A stretch of 64,000 bases of DNA, from NCBI RefSeq assembly GCF_020740795.1, contig NC_067294.1, forward strand, positions 496,001-560,000. The letters are read 5' to 3'. This DNA is from Apus apus. Its lineage: Eukaryota > Chordata > Aves > Apodiformes > Apodidae. The first letter of the stretch is position 1; each line of letters begins with the position of its first letter. Shown here piece by piece: positions 37,561 through 51,200 of this stretch. Under the pieces are notes generated by a model that saw only the letters and a program-made list of their open reading frames with translations, ran no database searches and was not told where the DNA came from. The translations under genes were made by a program, and so were the position numbers.

Positions 37561-38420
37561 AGTTTGGCAGTGGCGGAAGGCTGTGCTCACAGCAGGTAAA
37601 CAGCGTTTCCCTGTTGCATCTGCTCCCAGCAAAACAGCACCCTGCTGAATTTTCCTTCTGAGCGCTGCTGTCTCTCAGACCCAAGCTCCGAGCTGTGCAT
37701 CAAAACTGTTCTTTTTGTTGGTGTTTTCCTTTGAACTGTAGCACAAAAACAGAGTTGCATTCTAATGTTTGTTACAAGCTGATGCTGGGCTTTTGCCCTC
37801 TAGCTGTGACTGGGTTTTGTGAACACCAAGGTGAAGAATAGAGTGGGCTCCATTATATTTGTTTTGCCTGCGAGTTTAAATACAAATGATATAGTGCAGG
37901 GCATTTCCTTGGCACAAACCTCCGTGGGTTTGTGGATGTTCTCAGCAGGACAAGATGTTTAAACAAATGTTGACTTTGAGCTAAATTCATCCTTGAATTA
38001 AAACACAAGGAAGGAATTTCCTGTCTCAGCCAGATGCCAGTTCTCCATCTCTTGGTAGCAGAGATTTGGCTTTGACCAAAACAGTGCCAAGGGAAAGCTG
38101 GAGTGTCCCTGCTTGAGGGGGGTCTGCTCTGGCACATGCAGCTGTGCTGCTGTAGTGCTGGGCTGGATGTGGGGCTGTGGCTGTGTGCTGTGGCTGTGAA
38201 AGATGATATGTTGCACTTCTTCCAAGAAATAACAAGTTTTTCCTGTTGTGGAAAGCCTGTAAAGGTGACGTTGGGCCTGCTGAAGTCACCAGGCTTCTGC
38301 ATCCAATGCTGGTGGGGTCAGCTTCTCATCTTCAGTGTCCATCTGACGAGGAAATGACTGATGAGATACAAGAATCTCTAAAAGATGTCGTGGTGTCTCT
38401 TTGTTTTAATTGAACTTAAC

Positions 38421-38580
38421 TTCTCTTCTCTTCTCTTCTCTTCTCTTCTCTTCTCTTCTCTTCTCTTCTCTTCTCTTCTCTTCTCTTCTCTTCTCTTCTC
38501 TTCTCTTCTCTTCTCTTCTCTTCTCTTCTCTTCTCTTCTCTTCTCTTCTCTTCTCTTCTCTTCTCTTCTCTTCTCTTCTC
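38421..38580 (+). repeat. (TTCTC)32 pentanucleotide array
   Basis: Thirty-two uninterrupted, identical copies of TTCTC (160 bases); the other strand reads GAGAA. Because 5 is not divisible by 3, each forward frame reads the same leucine/phenylalanine/serine repeat, and the minus strand reads glutamate/lysine/arginine repeats. These open frames are artefacts of the repeat. Confidence 0.98.
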
Positions 38581-38879
38581 TTTTCCTGGTGCTTGGTGGC
38601 TCAGCACAAAATGGAATCAGATCCCTGTGGTGGTGTCGTGCTCTGTACCGAGAACCAAACTGGCAAGTATGTGAAATTCTTTTACAAAGAAAAATCCAAA
38701 ATGTCCTCAGAAGCCAAGCAACCAGAACTTTGAACAGTAAATAGAGGCAAAAATGCTTAGTCTATTTGTCTATTTCTCTTCACTTTCTGTTAACCATCTA
38801 CAGCTATTCTTAAAATGTTTTTAATTTTTTTTTTTCCTTAGAAGAGGTAAAGGTGTAAAGGTGCATTTATGTTTTGCTT

Positions 38880-38904
38880 AAAAAAAAAAAAAAAAAAAAA
38901 AAAA
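38880..38904 (+). repeat. Poly-A run, 25 bases
   Basis: Uninterrupted A run a few hundred bases after the pentanucleotide array. No recognisable transcript sequence precedes it. Confidence 0.95.
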
Positions 38905-40156
38905 GGAATATTTTTTTTCTCTTGCTCTGCTGCGGGGATCCTGAGCTGTAACTGGCGAGCTTGGGCAGTCAGATTTGCTCACCAGGTAGTTCAGACTGCC
39001 ACACTATGGCTGAGCAGGGGATGTGCTCTGAAATACTCATTTGAAAGCCCTGAAATCACCGGGAGAAGGCAGTGCCATCGTTTGCTGATTTCCTTGAGTG
39101 TGCGGCAATTAGAGGTGAGAGGAGAAGCAGAGTTAGGGCTTTCCTTGTAAAAGATGTGAAGCAGAGTGGAAATGCAAATGGAAATTGTATTCTGTAGTAC
39201 ACTTCCGTATGACTTGAGAAGGGCAGCTGGAGGTGAATAGTGAGGCTAATTATGACAGCCAGAAGCACAGAGCAGAAAGGTTAAAATAATCCTCATTTTT
39301 ATGTGGCAGCAAGTGCATCACATGCTTTTAGCCAGGAATTTGATATGATTGAAAGAATAATTGCCATAGTTACTAATAAATGCCATAGTTAGAGCTGACT
39401 TCAGGGCTCAGCTCCTGCTCTTGTTCTTTCTGCCCTGACTCTGCAAGCTGAACTTTGGATGTTGTTCTTATGCTGCAGATAGGGTGGGAGAGTGGAAGCA
39501 GATGTGCTTGTCCAGGAGACCAAAGCCAAAGCAGATGGGGTTCTTCAAGGGCATGTTTGTGCCAAGACATCTCCTGGCTCACAGGAATCCCACGTGTTGC
39601 CTTGATTGGCTTTTCTTGTATGGCCTCCAGTTTGCAGTCTCTGAGGATGGAGCACAGAAGCCGCTGCAGAGATGTGTCCTCTGCTTCTGCTGCGTAGCAT
39701 CTGCAAGAACTCGGTGGCCATCAGATGGACAACCTGCTGCATCCAGCACTGGGGTTGATATTCTTGTGTGTCAGTTCAGAAATACGCTGGAAAATACTCT
39801 GCCTTTGCCACGTGTTTCCAGGGAAAATGTGCCCTCCGTGTTGGCCTGGGAGCACAGGCAGTGGCAGAGCGGGTGGGTTGGATGGGTGGTGGTCTGCAGG
39901 GGCAGCTTGCTCCCTGCCAAGTGCACCTTCCAGACAGCTGGGATGCAGGTGGGGAGGAATCCAGCTGGAAGCAGGGGCAGTATCCTGTCCCAGCCTCCGG
40001 TGGCCCCGGGCTGGTGTGACCAGTCCCCAGCAGAGCCCGTGGGGGGGGCCGGGCTGGTCTGGGCTGCAGGAGCCCTGGGGAGGCTGGAGCAGCAGCAGCT
40101 GCTGGGGGGGCCTTGGGCAGGGCAAGTGTGTTTCCAAACGAGCCTGTGAGCTGTAC

Positions 40157-40212
40157 ACAGAATGCTAGGGGTTGGAAGGGACCTCTGGAGATCATCTAGT
40201 CCAAGCCCAGGC
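40157..40212 (-). mobile_element. CR1 LINE fragment, 3' end, sense on minus strand
   Basis: On the plus strand it reads CTAGGGGTTGGAAGGGACCT then CTGGAGATCATCTAGTCCAA, the reverse complement of the classic CR1 3' end. It ends near 40157 in ACACAGAATG, the usual tail region. Only about 55 bases remain. Confidence 0.9.
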
Positions 40213-43190
40213 ATTTAGTCTGAGTGTGACAAGTTGGTTTGTATTTGAAGTACGTGTATCTGTGTGTGAAAGGCTTTTGTGTTTATCAATCTTTATCACA
40301 GCAAGCAGGCTGTGCGGGGGGTTTGCTACACTATTTTTTTAATTTACATTTATTCACAACCACCACCTTTCCAAACCAATAACAAAGTGGAGCAACCTAG
40401 AAAGGTTTAGCTGATTTTGTACTGTCAGTGCTTTGTTTCCTTGCAGTTAAAAAAGAAAGAATCAGAATATTTATGAATTTAAATATTATTATTTTTTGCA
40501 AGTCTTTGAAGCAGTCATTTTGATTTATGTGGGCTCCATCTGATCTCGTATGTAAAACCAGCCTTTCATTGCTTTGAAATATTTTATTTTTATACAAATC
40601 GTTATATGTAACCTGCAGTGGTTTCTCTCTGCTGCTGAACACAGTGCAGCTTTTAAAGACCTGCTGTTTCCCTTCTGAGAAACATTGCTGTGCTTAGGAA
40701 CTGCTGCTTTTGATAAATGATCGTACAGATTCCTGTTAGGAAAGGTATGTGGGGGTCTTAATTCCCTGGATTCAGAATAATGACTAATGCAATCAATTCT
40801 GCTTGTTATTAGTTGTAGAAAACAATCAATACATTTACAGGAAGTCTGAATGAGAGCAGAGGAGTTTTCTATCTGATCTTAATTGTTGGGGTTTTGCCAG
40901 GGGAGAGTGGAATGCTTCAGTTCTGGTAGGACTGAAGTGAGACGTAACCCCATAACTGGGATGCTGAGGGCTTTCTGGCTATGGGGGTTCTGATCTGCTG
41001 TTTGCCGGTGCTGTTCTTGCAGCTCCTCACCTGTGAAAATGGACCCTGGCATCTTCAGGAAACACTGCTGAGCGACAGCCAGGCTGGGAAAAAGTCACTT
41101 CAAAGCTGTGGATAGCTTAAAGGCAAAGTCAGCTTCGTGGGTGAAACTGATTTGTTTGGAGTCCTCTTAGTGTGATGGAGGAGAAATGTCTTTAAAATAA
41201 GCAAATCAATCTGGAAAGAAATTTACTACAGGAACTCACCGACCTGTTGATTTTCTTCAAGGAAGGCACACACACTTGATGTGGATAACTGTTTTCCATA
41301 GCAGTGCAGCACTCTGAGTCACAGGGCTCAGAGCTCTAATCCCCAGGTGCAGTCCCAGGTGCAGGAGATATGGGGGCTGCAGAACAGGAGGGGCTTGGCT
41401 GAGACAAGGAGTGAGGAGGGTCCCTGAGCAGTGAGAGGGAGGAGATTTGCTTCTGTGCCAGGTCAGTGAACACGTCTCAGCGGCCTCCCCTGCTCATGCA
41501 TTTGCAGAGAAATGAGGGGTCCTGTTGGTACCCTCCTGGGGGGACCATTCCGCAGCTCGACAAGTGCCAGCTTGGGGGCTGTGGCTGAGGAGTGGGGCCT
41601 GGGGGGGTCCAGCGGTGCCTGGGGGGACAGGCTGAGGTATCTGGGCTGGTTGGACTGGCCAGGCTCCTGCATGGGGGTGCTGGGGAGCAGGGCTGGGGGC
41701 TGAGGTACTGCAGGGCTGCAATAGCCGTGGGCTGAAAGCCCTTTATTCTCTGCTGCTGGTGGCTTTGGTGTCCCTGGGGAGTGGAAATCGTGCAGGGAGG
41801 CTGGGGCTGGCTGGAACTGCTGCTTTTGTGGCTCTTCAGTTCTCACAGCCGTTACAGCTGCTTGTAGACTTGTAATGTTCTGTCTTTTACTGTGCTATGT
41901 AGGAAATTGACTTTATTTCTGTTTAAATACTGGGGTAATAGAGCCTGCTATTTAGTGAAAGATTTATGTAAACGGCTCTTTGTTTCACACGGTTGGGCCT
42001 TACAGTCTGAGTTACACCGACAATGCAATTACGGCGCTGCTGCCATGGCTGAGAAGCACGTTGTAAAGCAGCCTCCAATTGCTGGGTAGAATAGGACTTG
42101 AAAACCTTGCACTTTTAAAATAAATTTAAGAAAACATTGTAGAGCTGGATTAGAGATCTACCTGTCCTGGAGCTGTTGAGCTTTTTAATTTAGAGCCCAG
42201 GATTTATTTTACACATGAGTTGTGGGAGCACCTCTTACTGCCCATCACAGCTGATTCCCTACACTGAATGAGCCCTAATGTGGCAACAGATTTCCCCAGC
42301 TTTCCTAAAGCTTGGCATTTTGTTTAATGTCAGTCTACTGGTCAATATTTCTTTAGTCTGGCATTGGGATTGGGATGGAGGTTGCAGTGACTCTTGAGTA
42401 TTGAGTTCAATAAATCATCTTGTGCTTTACAATATAGAGTCTGTTATTTGGGTGACTGTTAGTTGCTTTTTGCAATGGAGACTAAGGTCCTGGTAGACTT
42501 TTTCCATTTCTAGCCAGAGGAGTTTTGTAAGTTCCAAAATAAACTATTCATCCTTAGAAGTCTTGCTCTTGTGCATACGTTTTGTATACAAACTGTTGCC
42601 CTACAGGCAGCCGATACAGTTTTGGCATAATTCCTTTTCGGCGCAGGTCTTGGAGTGAGAATCTCTTTCTCCCAGCCTGGAAACGACCCGTCAGGACAGC
42701 CCAAGGGAAATGAGGTTACCCTGAGCAGGAGCAGGCGCCGGTGCCCTGCGCTGGCTGCAGGCGGCCCCAGGCTGCCCCGCAAAGGCTTCTCCTGCTCTCA
42801 CCCTCTTCGGCAGCTTTCGAAGGGCAGGGAAATGTTGAGCACTGGCGGCTGCATCCGGGGCGGCTGCACCCTCTGCCTGCCCAGCTCTCTGAGGAGGATG
42901 CGGGCGCTGGGGCTGCTCAGCAGTGCACAGGGACACTCTCTGCGGGGCTGCTGAGCCCTCGTCTTTTCTCTTGAAGCAGTGTTGAGGGGTTTGGGCGTGT
43001 TTTCTAATCCTACTTACTAATCTTACTGAATTCTTCCTTTCCCCTAACTGGAGACTGCAGAGTGTTAATGTCAGCCTGCTCACACCTGCTGAGAGAAGCA
43101 ATGAAGCTGCTTCTGACTTGATAAGTGACAGCAATTTTCTTTCACCCATGTGAGAAGTGGTAACCTTTACCCTGTGCATTTTTATCCCAG

Positions 43191-43239
43191 CTCCATGGAG
43201 AAACATGTCACCTCTGTAGAAACAGTAGAGAAGAAAACC
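43191..43239 (+). CDS. PRELID2: PRELID2 exon-like segment (second coding exon; 3' boundary unclear)
   Basis: After a good acceptor (gcatttttatcccag|) the frame reads SMEKHVTSVETVEKKT, which aligns with the second exon of mammalian PRELID2 (PMDKNVISVKIMEEKR as I recall). PRELID2 belongs to the PRELI/MSF1 family, whose members shuttle phosphatidic acid or phosphatidylserine between mitochondrial membranes with a TRIAP-type partner; PRELID2 itself is poorly studied. The homologous splice donor should follow KK plus one base, at about 43237. The sequence there is ACCTCC, with no GT. No nearby GT donor gives the phase (1) needed to join the next exon in frame. Either the exon boundary has moved in a way I cannot see, or this exon is decaying. 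Confidence 0.55.
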
Positions 43240-44171
43240 TCCAAATATGAGAATGGGGATCAAACACTCCTCTGGGATAAGTATTTGTGGACTTTAAAGT
43301 TTTATTTCCAAATGCCTGTGGATGCTCTTTATCATACATTTGGAGACATCTTCTGTCTTGCATCTCAGGTTTAATGGTGGCTCCTCATTCCAGGCTTGTG
43401 CTCCCTTTCTAAGCAAGTTGTTAGTGAGGTTGCCCTGACAGTCAACAAAGCTGAGCACTGGTGCTGCTCTTGCTGTCTTCTTCACAAGTAAACCATTCTT
43501 CCTGCAGGGTGCTTTCATGAAGTTGTCACAGCACAGATCCCACCAAATGCAGCTGTTCCAGAAGGTGCTCTTTTGTCCCAGTCTTTAACCTGGGCTGCCT
43601 GCCAGTTGGCTTCTCGCTCAGCAGTGTTCTGTTCTTGATCTGGGTCATTAAATATTAAAAAGCAAAGTGATTCTAAAAGCCAACCATTTTTTGGAGATAC
43701 TTAAATAACTGTAATTTGTTTCCTAATAGATAGTTTTGTCCTTGTCACTGGGTCCAACTCCACACAAAAATAAATGTGTGATGAGGCAGGACTGTTCTGT
43801 AAATCTTGTACACAACGTGTTTGCCCAGAAAATGAGCCTGAGAATATAAATTGAGTTGGGGACAGAAATAAACTGAACTTCAGCTGATGTGTTGGTCTGT
43901 AACTCATCTCCCCTGCTTTTCTCTTGTCATGGTCCTTGTCGCCCCAGTGTCAACAAGAGCCCTCTGCCTGGCTGAGCAGCAGAGATACTGGCTTATACTT
44001 AAAACCCCCACCAAATGGAAACCACCCCCCTACAATGCTCTGTTAATTTGCCACTGTTTCTGCTTGCACATTTGCTGTCTTGTGAAGTCTTCCAACTACT
44101 TTGTTTTTATTAAAATAAATGGTAGTATTTGCTGCTGAAACTCTTCCCTTCTGATTTCCTTGTATCATCAG
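43240..44171. other. PRELID2: PRELID2 intron (between exon-like segments)
   Basis: Nothing recognised. The acceptor at its right end (gatttccttgtatcatcag|) is acceptable. Confidence 0.5.
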
Positions 44172-44245
44172 ATTTGTCTATGGGGATTATTTACTGGAGG
44201 AGAATTGCAATGTGCCAGAATGTAATTCCTGGCATTTTAAGAAAG
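44172..44245 (+). CDS. PRELID2: PRELID2 third exon-like segment
   Basis: This segment has two leading bases plus 24 codons, ending at a good donor (AAG|GTAACT, phase 0). The in-frame peptide contains GIIYWRRIAMCQNVIPGILR, which matches the mammalian PRELID2 block [20 protein letters not shown] at most positions and includes the core of the PRELI/MSF1 domain. It carries two substitutions, R to W and E to G. The 5' boundary needs a preceding exon ending in phase 1, which the segment at 43191 does not provide. No stop or frameshift is inside the exon. Confidence 0.72.
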
Positions 44246-45141
<896 letters not shown>

Positions 45142-48100
45142 TAACAGTTTCTTTACTATGTCTTGCATGCATTGGGAGTAGCAGCTGTACATGTCCTGTA
45201 GCTTGTTCAGATGTGAGGTTATGCTCTCTGGCCGGAGCACAAATAATTGCTGGAAATTAATTTTCTGTGTGCTGCTCTGCAGTCACAGAAGGCTCTTACT
45301 GTTCCTGCTCAGCAGGCGCAGCCACAATGTTCGTTTTGCTCTCGTATCTACCAGCAGATGCTTGGACAGCAGTTAAAAAATTGTCAGCTCCCTCCTGCTT
45401 GCCAGCCATTCTCATGAAGAATACTTGTTCCCAAACAACTTTATTTCTGTGATGCTTGGCTTGCTGTGCCCTGTGGAGTGCCTCCGCCTGGCACAATACA
45501 CTGTGTGCAGAGTGGAGCCTAGAAACATCTACCTGCACGTTTATGGCAGGAGCAGAGTGGAATTTCTAATCCTTGAGCACTGAAATGAGCAGATATGTGA
45601 TACATGTGACTGTCTTTAAAAAAATATTTAGTTTCAGCTGATGTCAACCCCATTAATTCTTAGTTTCTTCTGGTGCCTCTTATAATTAGTTGTTACTTTT
45701 GCCTTGTGATGTTCCTGGGAAGTGTGACAGTGTTACCCATCAAGGTCCACATGACTTCAGAAAGCTCTAAGGATGTTTAAGAAAAACCCCACCACATTCA
45801 GACGAAATTAAATTCCCTGTGACTCAGGCATTTTTGAAAGCCCCATGCTGGGAAGTTGCTGTTTGAGGCCATGTTCCTGACTTTTTGAACTCTTCTGTTT
45901 CAAAGGTTTGCTGGGACCCTCCATCCTCACTGGGGTTTCCTCTCACCAGGGTTGCATTGCTGCTGTACATGTTGGTCCCGTTGGTGCAGAAACTCTCCCC
46001 TACTGCAGCTGGTCCCTTGCTCCCTCATGCCCTGTTGGCAAGGCTGCTCAGTTGCAGCTCAGGAAGGGCGCTGTCCTCGGTGTGCTCTTGTGCAGGGGAC
46101 AGCAGTGTCACCCCTGCTCACTCTTACCTTAAAGCACAGCCTGGGAGTTGGGAAGGCAGAGGCAGGGCTGAAGGCAGAGGTGTGGCTGGGCTGCCCCAGG
46201 CTGGCTGCAGGGTCACCCGGGCAGGCTGTCACCTCGCGGCTGTGCTGCCCTGGGCAGGTGGGTTCCAGGACACATGAGTGTGTCTGTGCACGCCTCTGTC
46301 ACCTGTTCTGGAGTCCTGTGGAGGTAACTGGATCTGGCAAATGCTGGTGGGCAAAACAGGTGTGGAATTTCAGCTGTGTGCCTTATAGTTATGGTGACAT
46401 TTACATTTGAATAGATGAGGGAATTATGCAAAGAGTGTGACACTGGCACCATGCTATGGCACTGGAGAGAAGAAGGCACTTAATGAGGAGACTCAAGTGG
46501 TCCTGATTAGTTTACCCAGCTTGAGGCTGGCAGTTACATCCTTTGGTATTTTCAGCTAGAGAACCACCAGTGAGGGAAGGGATGCTGTGACTTTCCTGGT
46601 GTCCCTGGTGGAACTGGGGCAACCAGATGCTTGCTTAGTCTCTAACGGTCAATTTAACCTCAGTGGAATTCTTTTTGCCATCCCTCTGCATTTTGGTTTG
46701 CCTGCTTTCCTCCTCCCCACCAGGAGCACTTCTTTGCTGTTTCGTTCGGGTTCCCTCCCTGCTGTCGGGCTCCCTCTGTCACCAGCATTTCCCCTTGTTT
46801 CCCACAGCCCGGGGGAGCTGCAGCCTCTGGCAGCGCAGCGGGTGCAGGGGGAGAAGATCCCTCCTTGATGTGGAGAGATGCACGTGATGCAGGAGCCGTG
46901 CTCCTCAGCTGGAGATGGGAGTTAAAAAGATCCCCTGTACAAAAGCTCCCTCATTTTTGAAGAGCCTTGCACTGGATGTAACTTCTAATTTAGTTCTGAG
47001 AGCCATGCAGACCTTGGAAACGCTCTCTGACACTGCCTGAACAACAGTATTGTTAGTCTTCTTATACTAAAGACACTTTAATTAAACTCCCATCATGAAA
47101 ACAATTAGACCAAATTTGCTGTACTTAACTAGTCAATAATTTAGTAGCTGGATCTCATTAATAGACTTCTCCCTGTGACTATGTTGTAATGATGTGGCAT
47201 TGCCACGGAAATCAATCCCAGATCAATATTTTCTTTGAGTCTCCCTTTTTTGCCTCCTACCATGGTGAAAACGCAAAATGATTAAAGAAGTAAATCCCAG
47301 CCAAAGGAGCTGAATTCAGTGGTGGATTTTTGCTGCTGACATCCATCTTGTGGCTGAGGGGAAACTTCATGTTCTCCAGCTCTTTCACTTGACCTCCACA
47401 CAATTGTCTTTCCTGGCTCTGGAGGCAGCTGCTGTGTCCTCCCCAGACCCCTCATGGTGCTGCTGCTCCTCGGACTCCTCCAGCACTGGTGTGTCCTCTG
47501 AGGGAAGCCCCACTGGACCTGCAGCAGGACTGGCCACAGGGATGGTCGTCAGGAACCTTTGATGCTCCGGGGTCTTCTTATGTTTGCCTTGAGCTTGCCC
47601 TACAAAATCCATGCACGTAAGGGATGAATCCCCCCCTTGGCTCTCAAACACTAAGTTTCTAACGTGGAGTTTACACTTAAGGTTTGCTAAGCAAGCAGGG
47701 AAATAAAAGGCTGTTGTGTTCCTGGTTCTTAGGCCGGACCACACAAAAAAGCAGAGTATCAGTTACGGGGGCAGGTTTGCTCCACTGAGTGTTGGAAGCT
47801 CTTGCTCCATCATTTTTAAAACAAGGTGTGGATAAGGTAAGTTTATTTACTGCTTGGATTTCTTCCTTGAATTATTTTATGAATTTTGTCAAATCACCGT
47901 ATCGCCTGGGCTCAAAGTGAAATGGATGTTTTGAGTCTGGATTCTTTTAGTCTTTTAAGTGTTGAAAAAATATTTCACCTTTTCTGTTGTCTACAGAGAA
48001 TAGGCAGAACAAAAGTGGATTTAGTTTTATTATGGTAATAGTTTTATTTCAAATACATTTTAAAATACAGCATGAATGACTGTACCAGGTTCTGTAATTC

Positions 48101-48169
48101 ATTCTTATCCCTGATTTCCCCCAGGCGTTCAACCAGTTCTTCTTTCTAATGCCTCATTTTACCAGCTAA

Positions 48170-48240
48170 TACTGTAATAATAATTTGCAGTTCTATAGCA
48201 CCTTTACCCTGAAATAGTCAAAAGCAGTCAACAGGAATTT
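48170..48240. repeat. Possible ancient amniote L3/MIR-like repeat remnant
   Basis: TAATAATAATTTGCAGTTCT followed by ATAGCACCTTTACCCTGAAA resembles the 'aataataatagcacttttcatcttcaaagc' start of old LINE/SINE tails. Recognised by eye; diverged. Confidence 0.4.
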
Positions 48241-51200
48241 ATATCATGCCACACACTTTTCTCCAGGAGTGTTAGATTCTTTTGGCAGCTTGACGTATTT
48301 ACAATAGCCACAGTCAGTCTCCCCGTAGCAGTTCTCTATATTTCAGTAGTTGTCTCTTTCAGTAAGAATTATGAAAGAGGATAAAAGCTCTCCAGCTCTC
48401 CAGCAGAGCATCCCAAGGGAGCGGCGTTCAAAGGCCTCTGGGTTCTGGGAGTCATGTCATACTGATAAACTAGGTTGAGCAGCTGCATCTCTTGGAGTGT
48501 TCGTGGGGAAATGAAGTTGTGTGGAAGTCTTGTTCTCGAGAATTTTGGACTTTGGAGATGCTTGGGAGTTCAGCTTGTGCTGTGCAAACTGTTTAGAATT
48601 TACTCCTGTTGAAAAAGGAGCAAGAAGGAGAAGGAAGGAAAACTTAATTAAACTGTCTTAATGAGAAATCGAGGGGTTTTTTGTGCTTTTTTTGTTTGTT
48701 GGTTGGTTTTTTGCTTCCCCTGCTCCACTCTGTATCTTGTTTCAGATGAATGAAAGTGTATGTGTGTGCCTGAAAATATGGCATTTTCATGTCTGGGCTG
48801 GTGAATCTTACATACTGCAGGAGTAAAATGAACCTATATTCACCATTATTTATATTTTTTTAGTTATAGGATGGATAAATTTGTTGTTCAGATGAGCTTA
48901 GATGTCCCCAGCTCAGAACATGCCATGAGCTGTTCTCGAGCTACTGAGTAGTTAATACTGTTGAAGTTGTGGTTTGGTTTGGGATGTTTTGTTTAGCTTT
49001 GTTAGTTCTGTTTCAGTTTTGAAGTGGTCTGAGCAGTGCCTTGTCCTTTCTGCACCGCAGCCAGGGGGTGCTGGGGTGTGGGGCCAGGGCTGCACCCACT
49101 GTCCCCTGGGACACCCCTCTCTGCTGGCACCGGGCCTTGCAGCCCCGGCTGCCTCCCCAGCTCTCCCCAGAGCTGCCCTGCAAACCCTGCAGCAGTTCTG
49201 GCTGTGGCTGCAGATCATGGGAAAAGAAAAATGCAAGTGTGCCAGGTCTGGTATAAATGTGCAGTCTTGCCTGTTTCCCCTCTCCCCCAGGCAGCAGCTG
49301 ATTTTAGGCATTTCATTTCTCGTAAGCTGTTAGATAGGATTCCTTTTGTGGCTTGGCCACAGAGTAGTTTTGAGGCACATTTTACCCAAATGTAATAAAT
49401 GACAATTGAAATATGAGGTTTAAAGTTGTAAAGTGCGTGTTGTGTGACTGACAATGCTTGAAAGTTGTTCTCCAAGCTTCCATCTACTTCTTATCTGCCA
49501 GCACCTGCTCTGCATCCTTCCAAGTGGCCTGAACAAAAGGGCATTGCTTTTCTTGCAGCTGGTATAATTGATTGGAATAGGTAAGGATGTTCCTTTCGAA
49601 GCCAAAAGGGAATTCCTGCTTTATCTCTCAGTCCTGACAGCAGAGCACTTCCCCATCTGCCTGTGGAGAGGCTCAGGTGAGATAAGGGATCAAGGAACCA
49701 GTGGGAGGTGGCAATGGGAGGGGCAGGGGAAATGGAGTAGGGGACGAGCTACATGAAGGGCAGGAGAAAACACTGTGTCAGCATTAAATGTTGTGAATTA
49801 CTTCAAGAAAACTTGTGTATTCACACAGTTCATATTACTTTATTTTATAAAGTTACTAGTTGTGGACATGGAAGGCACTGATCTTTTTCATCACTATTTT
49901 TGTAACTGAGATGTGAGCCTATTCTGGGGGCAGGGGTTTTCTTAAATGCCTGCCAGGACCACAGTGTCATTTTATGGCTCCTCAGATTTTTCACTTCTCT
50001 TATTTTATTCCAACTCTGAACAAAAATACAGGAGATAAAGTTCTCCTGCTCTGCTCTTCTTTATAGAAGCCATAATACATTTGAGTGGCAATGACAGCTT
50101 TTCTTTTTTTTTTTTTTTCTCCACCTGTTCAGAGAAGGTATTAATAAATGATGTCCACCCACATTATTGCCAATAAAACTTCCCTCCTGAATAATTCAAA
50201 AGTCTGAGCAGATATGCCCTAAGTCCCAGGTACCAGAACAGCCCATTTGGAGTCTATTGGAAAGAACCTGACCTCCTTCAAGAGGGGAAATGATGCTTCA
50301 GATTCTGCAGCAAAGTGTGGGAGACGTGTCCTGCCCAGGAGGGAGGTGGTGGCCCCTGCAGTCAGCCTTGTCTGTGGGGGTTCTTAAGATTTGTTTACAA
50401 AGTGGCCTAACCAGTTTGTATGTGTCTTCAGTTATGATGAGCCCTGCCAGTGTGAAGCAGAACAGGTGACAAAGTTACGAGTGATTTTAAGGCCATGTAA
50501 TAAAGGAGCATTTGTAGCAAGAACATTTCGTTACATTGGTAGGTGTTTTATCCCTTGTCTCTTAAACATTGCAACATTTCTGTCATTTTCACCTTTTCGT
50601 TTCTTTTTTAGATTCCTTTTGCTTGACTTGAATATAGAAGGAGATGGAAATGAAAAGCTGTGGTGCAGTGTTTGTTAAGTGATGGAGCTGAGCTCAAATA
50701 ACAAATATTTAACTGAAAAATGTTTTGTCATGGTTACAAACAGAATGAAAGGTATTAGTTGTGCTTTTCAGAGACAGCATCAATTTTTCTGCTAGTCTGT
50801 TAAAACGCTACCCTGCTGTTGTGGAGAGGAGGTGTGTCCTGCAACAGGCACTGCAGTGTGCCTCCCTCACCTTCAGACAGGCCACTGCTACCTCCCCTGG
50901 ACATCACTTCTTCTTTAAAACCTGGGGTGCTGGGCACAGGTGTGGAGTGTGTCACAGAGCTGAGGTGTTCTCTGTCCCTGCCTGCAGCCTGGTGGCTCCT
51001 GACAGGTGTCCCAGACACTAACCTGGGCTGCTGGGAACACCTAGGCTGCCAGTCCGTGCTGCCCTTCTTGTCCTGTCCCCGCTGCCGGGCCCCTGTGCTC
51101 TCTGGGGTGTCACGGTGCTGGCTGTGCTGACAAACTGCCACTGGCTGGAGGAGTCACTGCAGCTGTTCCTGAACTGGGAATCTGCTGGGCTCCAGTCCCT

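Larger units (their letters stand above)
34542..43190. other. GRXCR2 3' region and upstream region of PRELID2
   Basis: No coding exon of a known family is recognised. This interval should hold the GRXCR2 3' untranslated region and, if PRELID2 is intact, its promoter and first exon (start of the PRELI domain). I looked for the family N-terminus on the plus strand, including in the CpG-rich blocks at 36.1-37.6 and 42.65-42.95 kb, and did not find it. It also holds a (TTCTC)32 array, a 25-base poly-A run and a CR1 fragment. Confidence 0.55.

Noticed and set aside
36120..37684. Overlapping frames up to 215 codons on both strands
   Set aside because: High GC explains them; I specifically looked for a PRELID2 N-terminus and it is not there.
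38385..38744. Plus-strand leucine/phenylalanine/serine-rich and minus-strand glutamate/lysine/arginine-rich open frames
   Set aside because: They are translations of the (TTCTC)n array and have no coding meaning.
50432..50465. Short AG...GT-bounded segment as a possible micro-exon
   Set aside because: Only 34 bases, ordinary splice-site quality and no homology; not distinguishable from chance.
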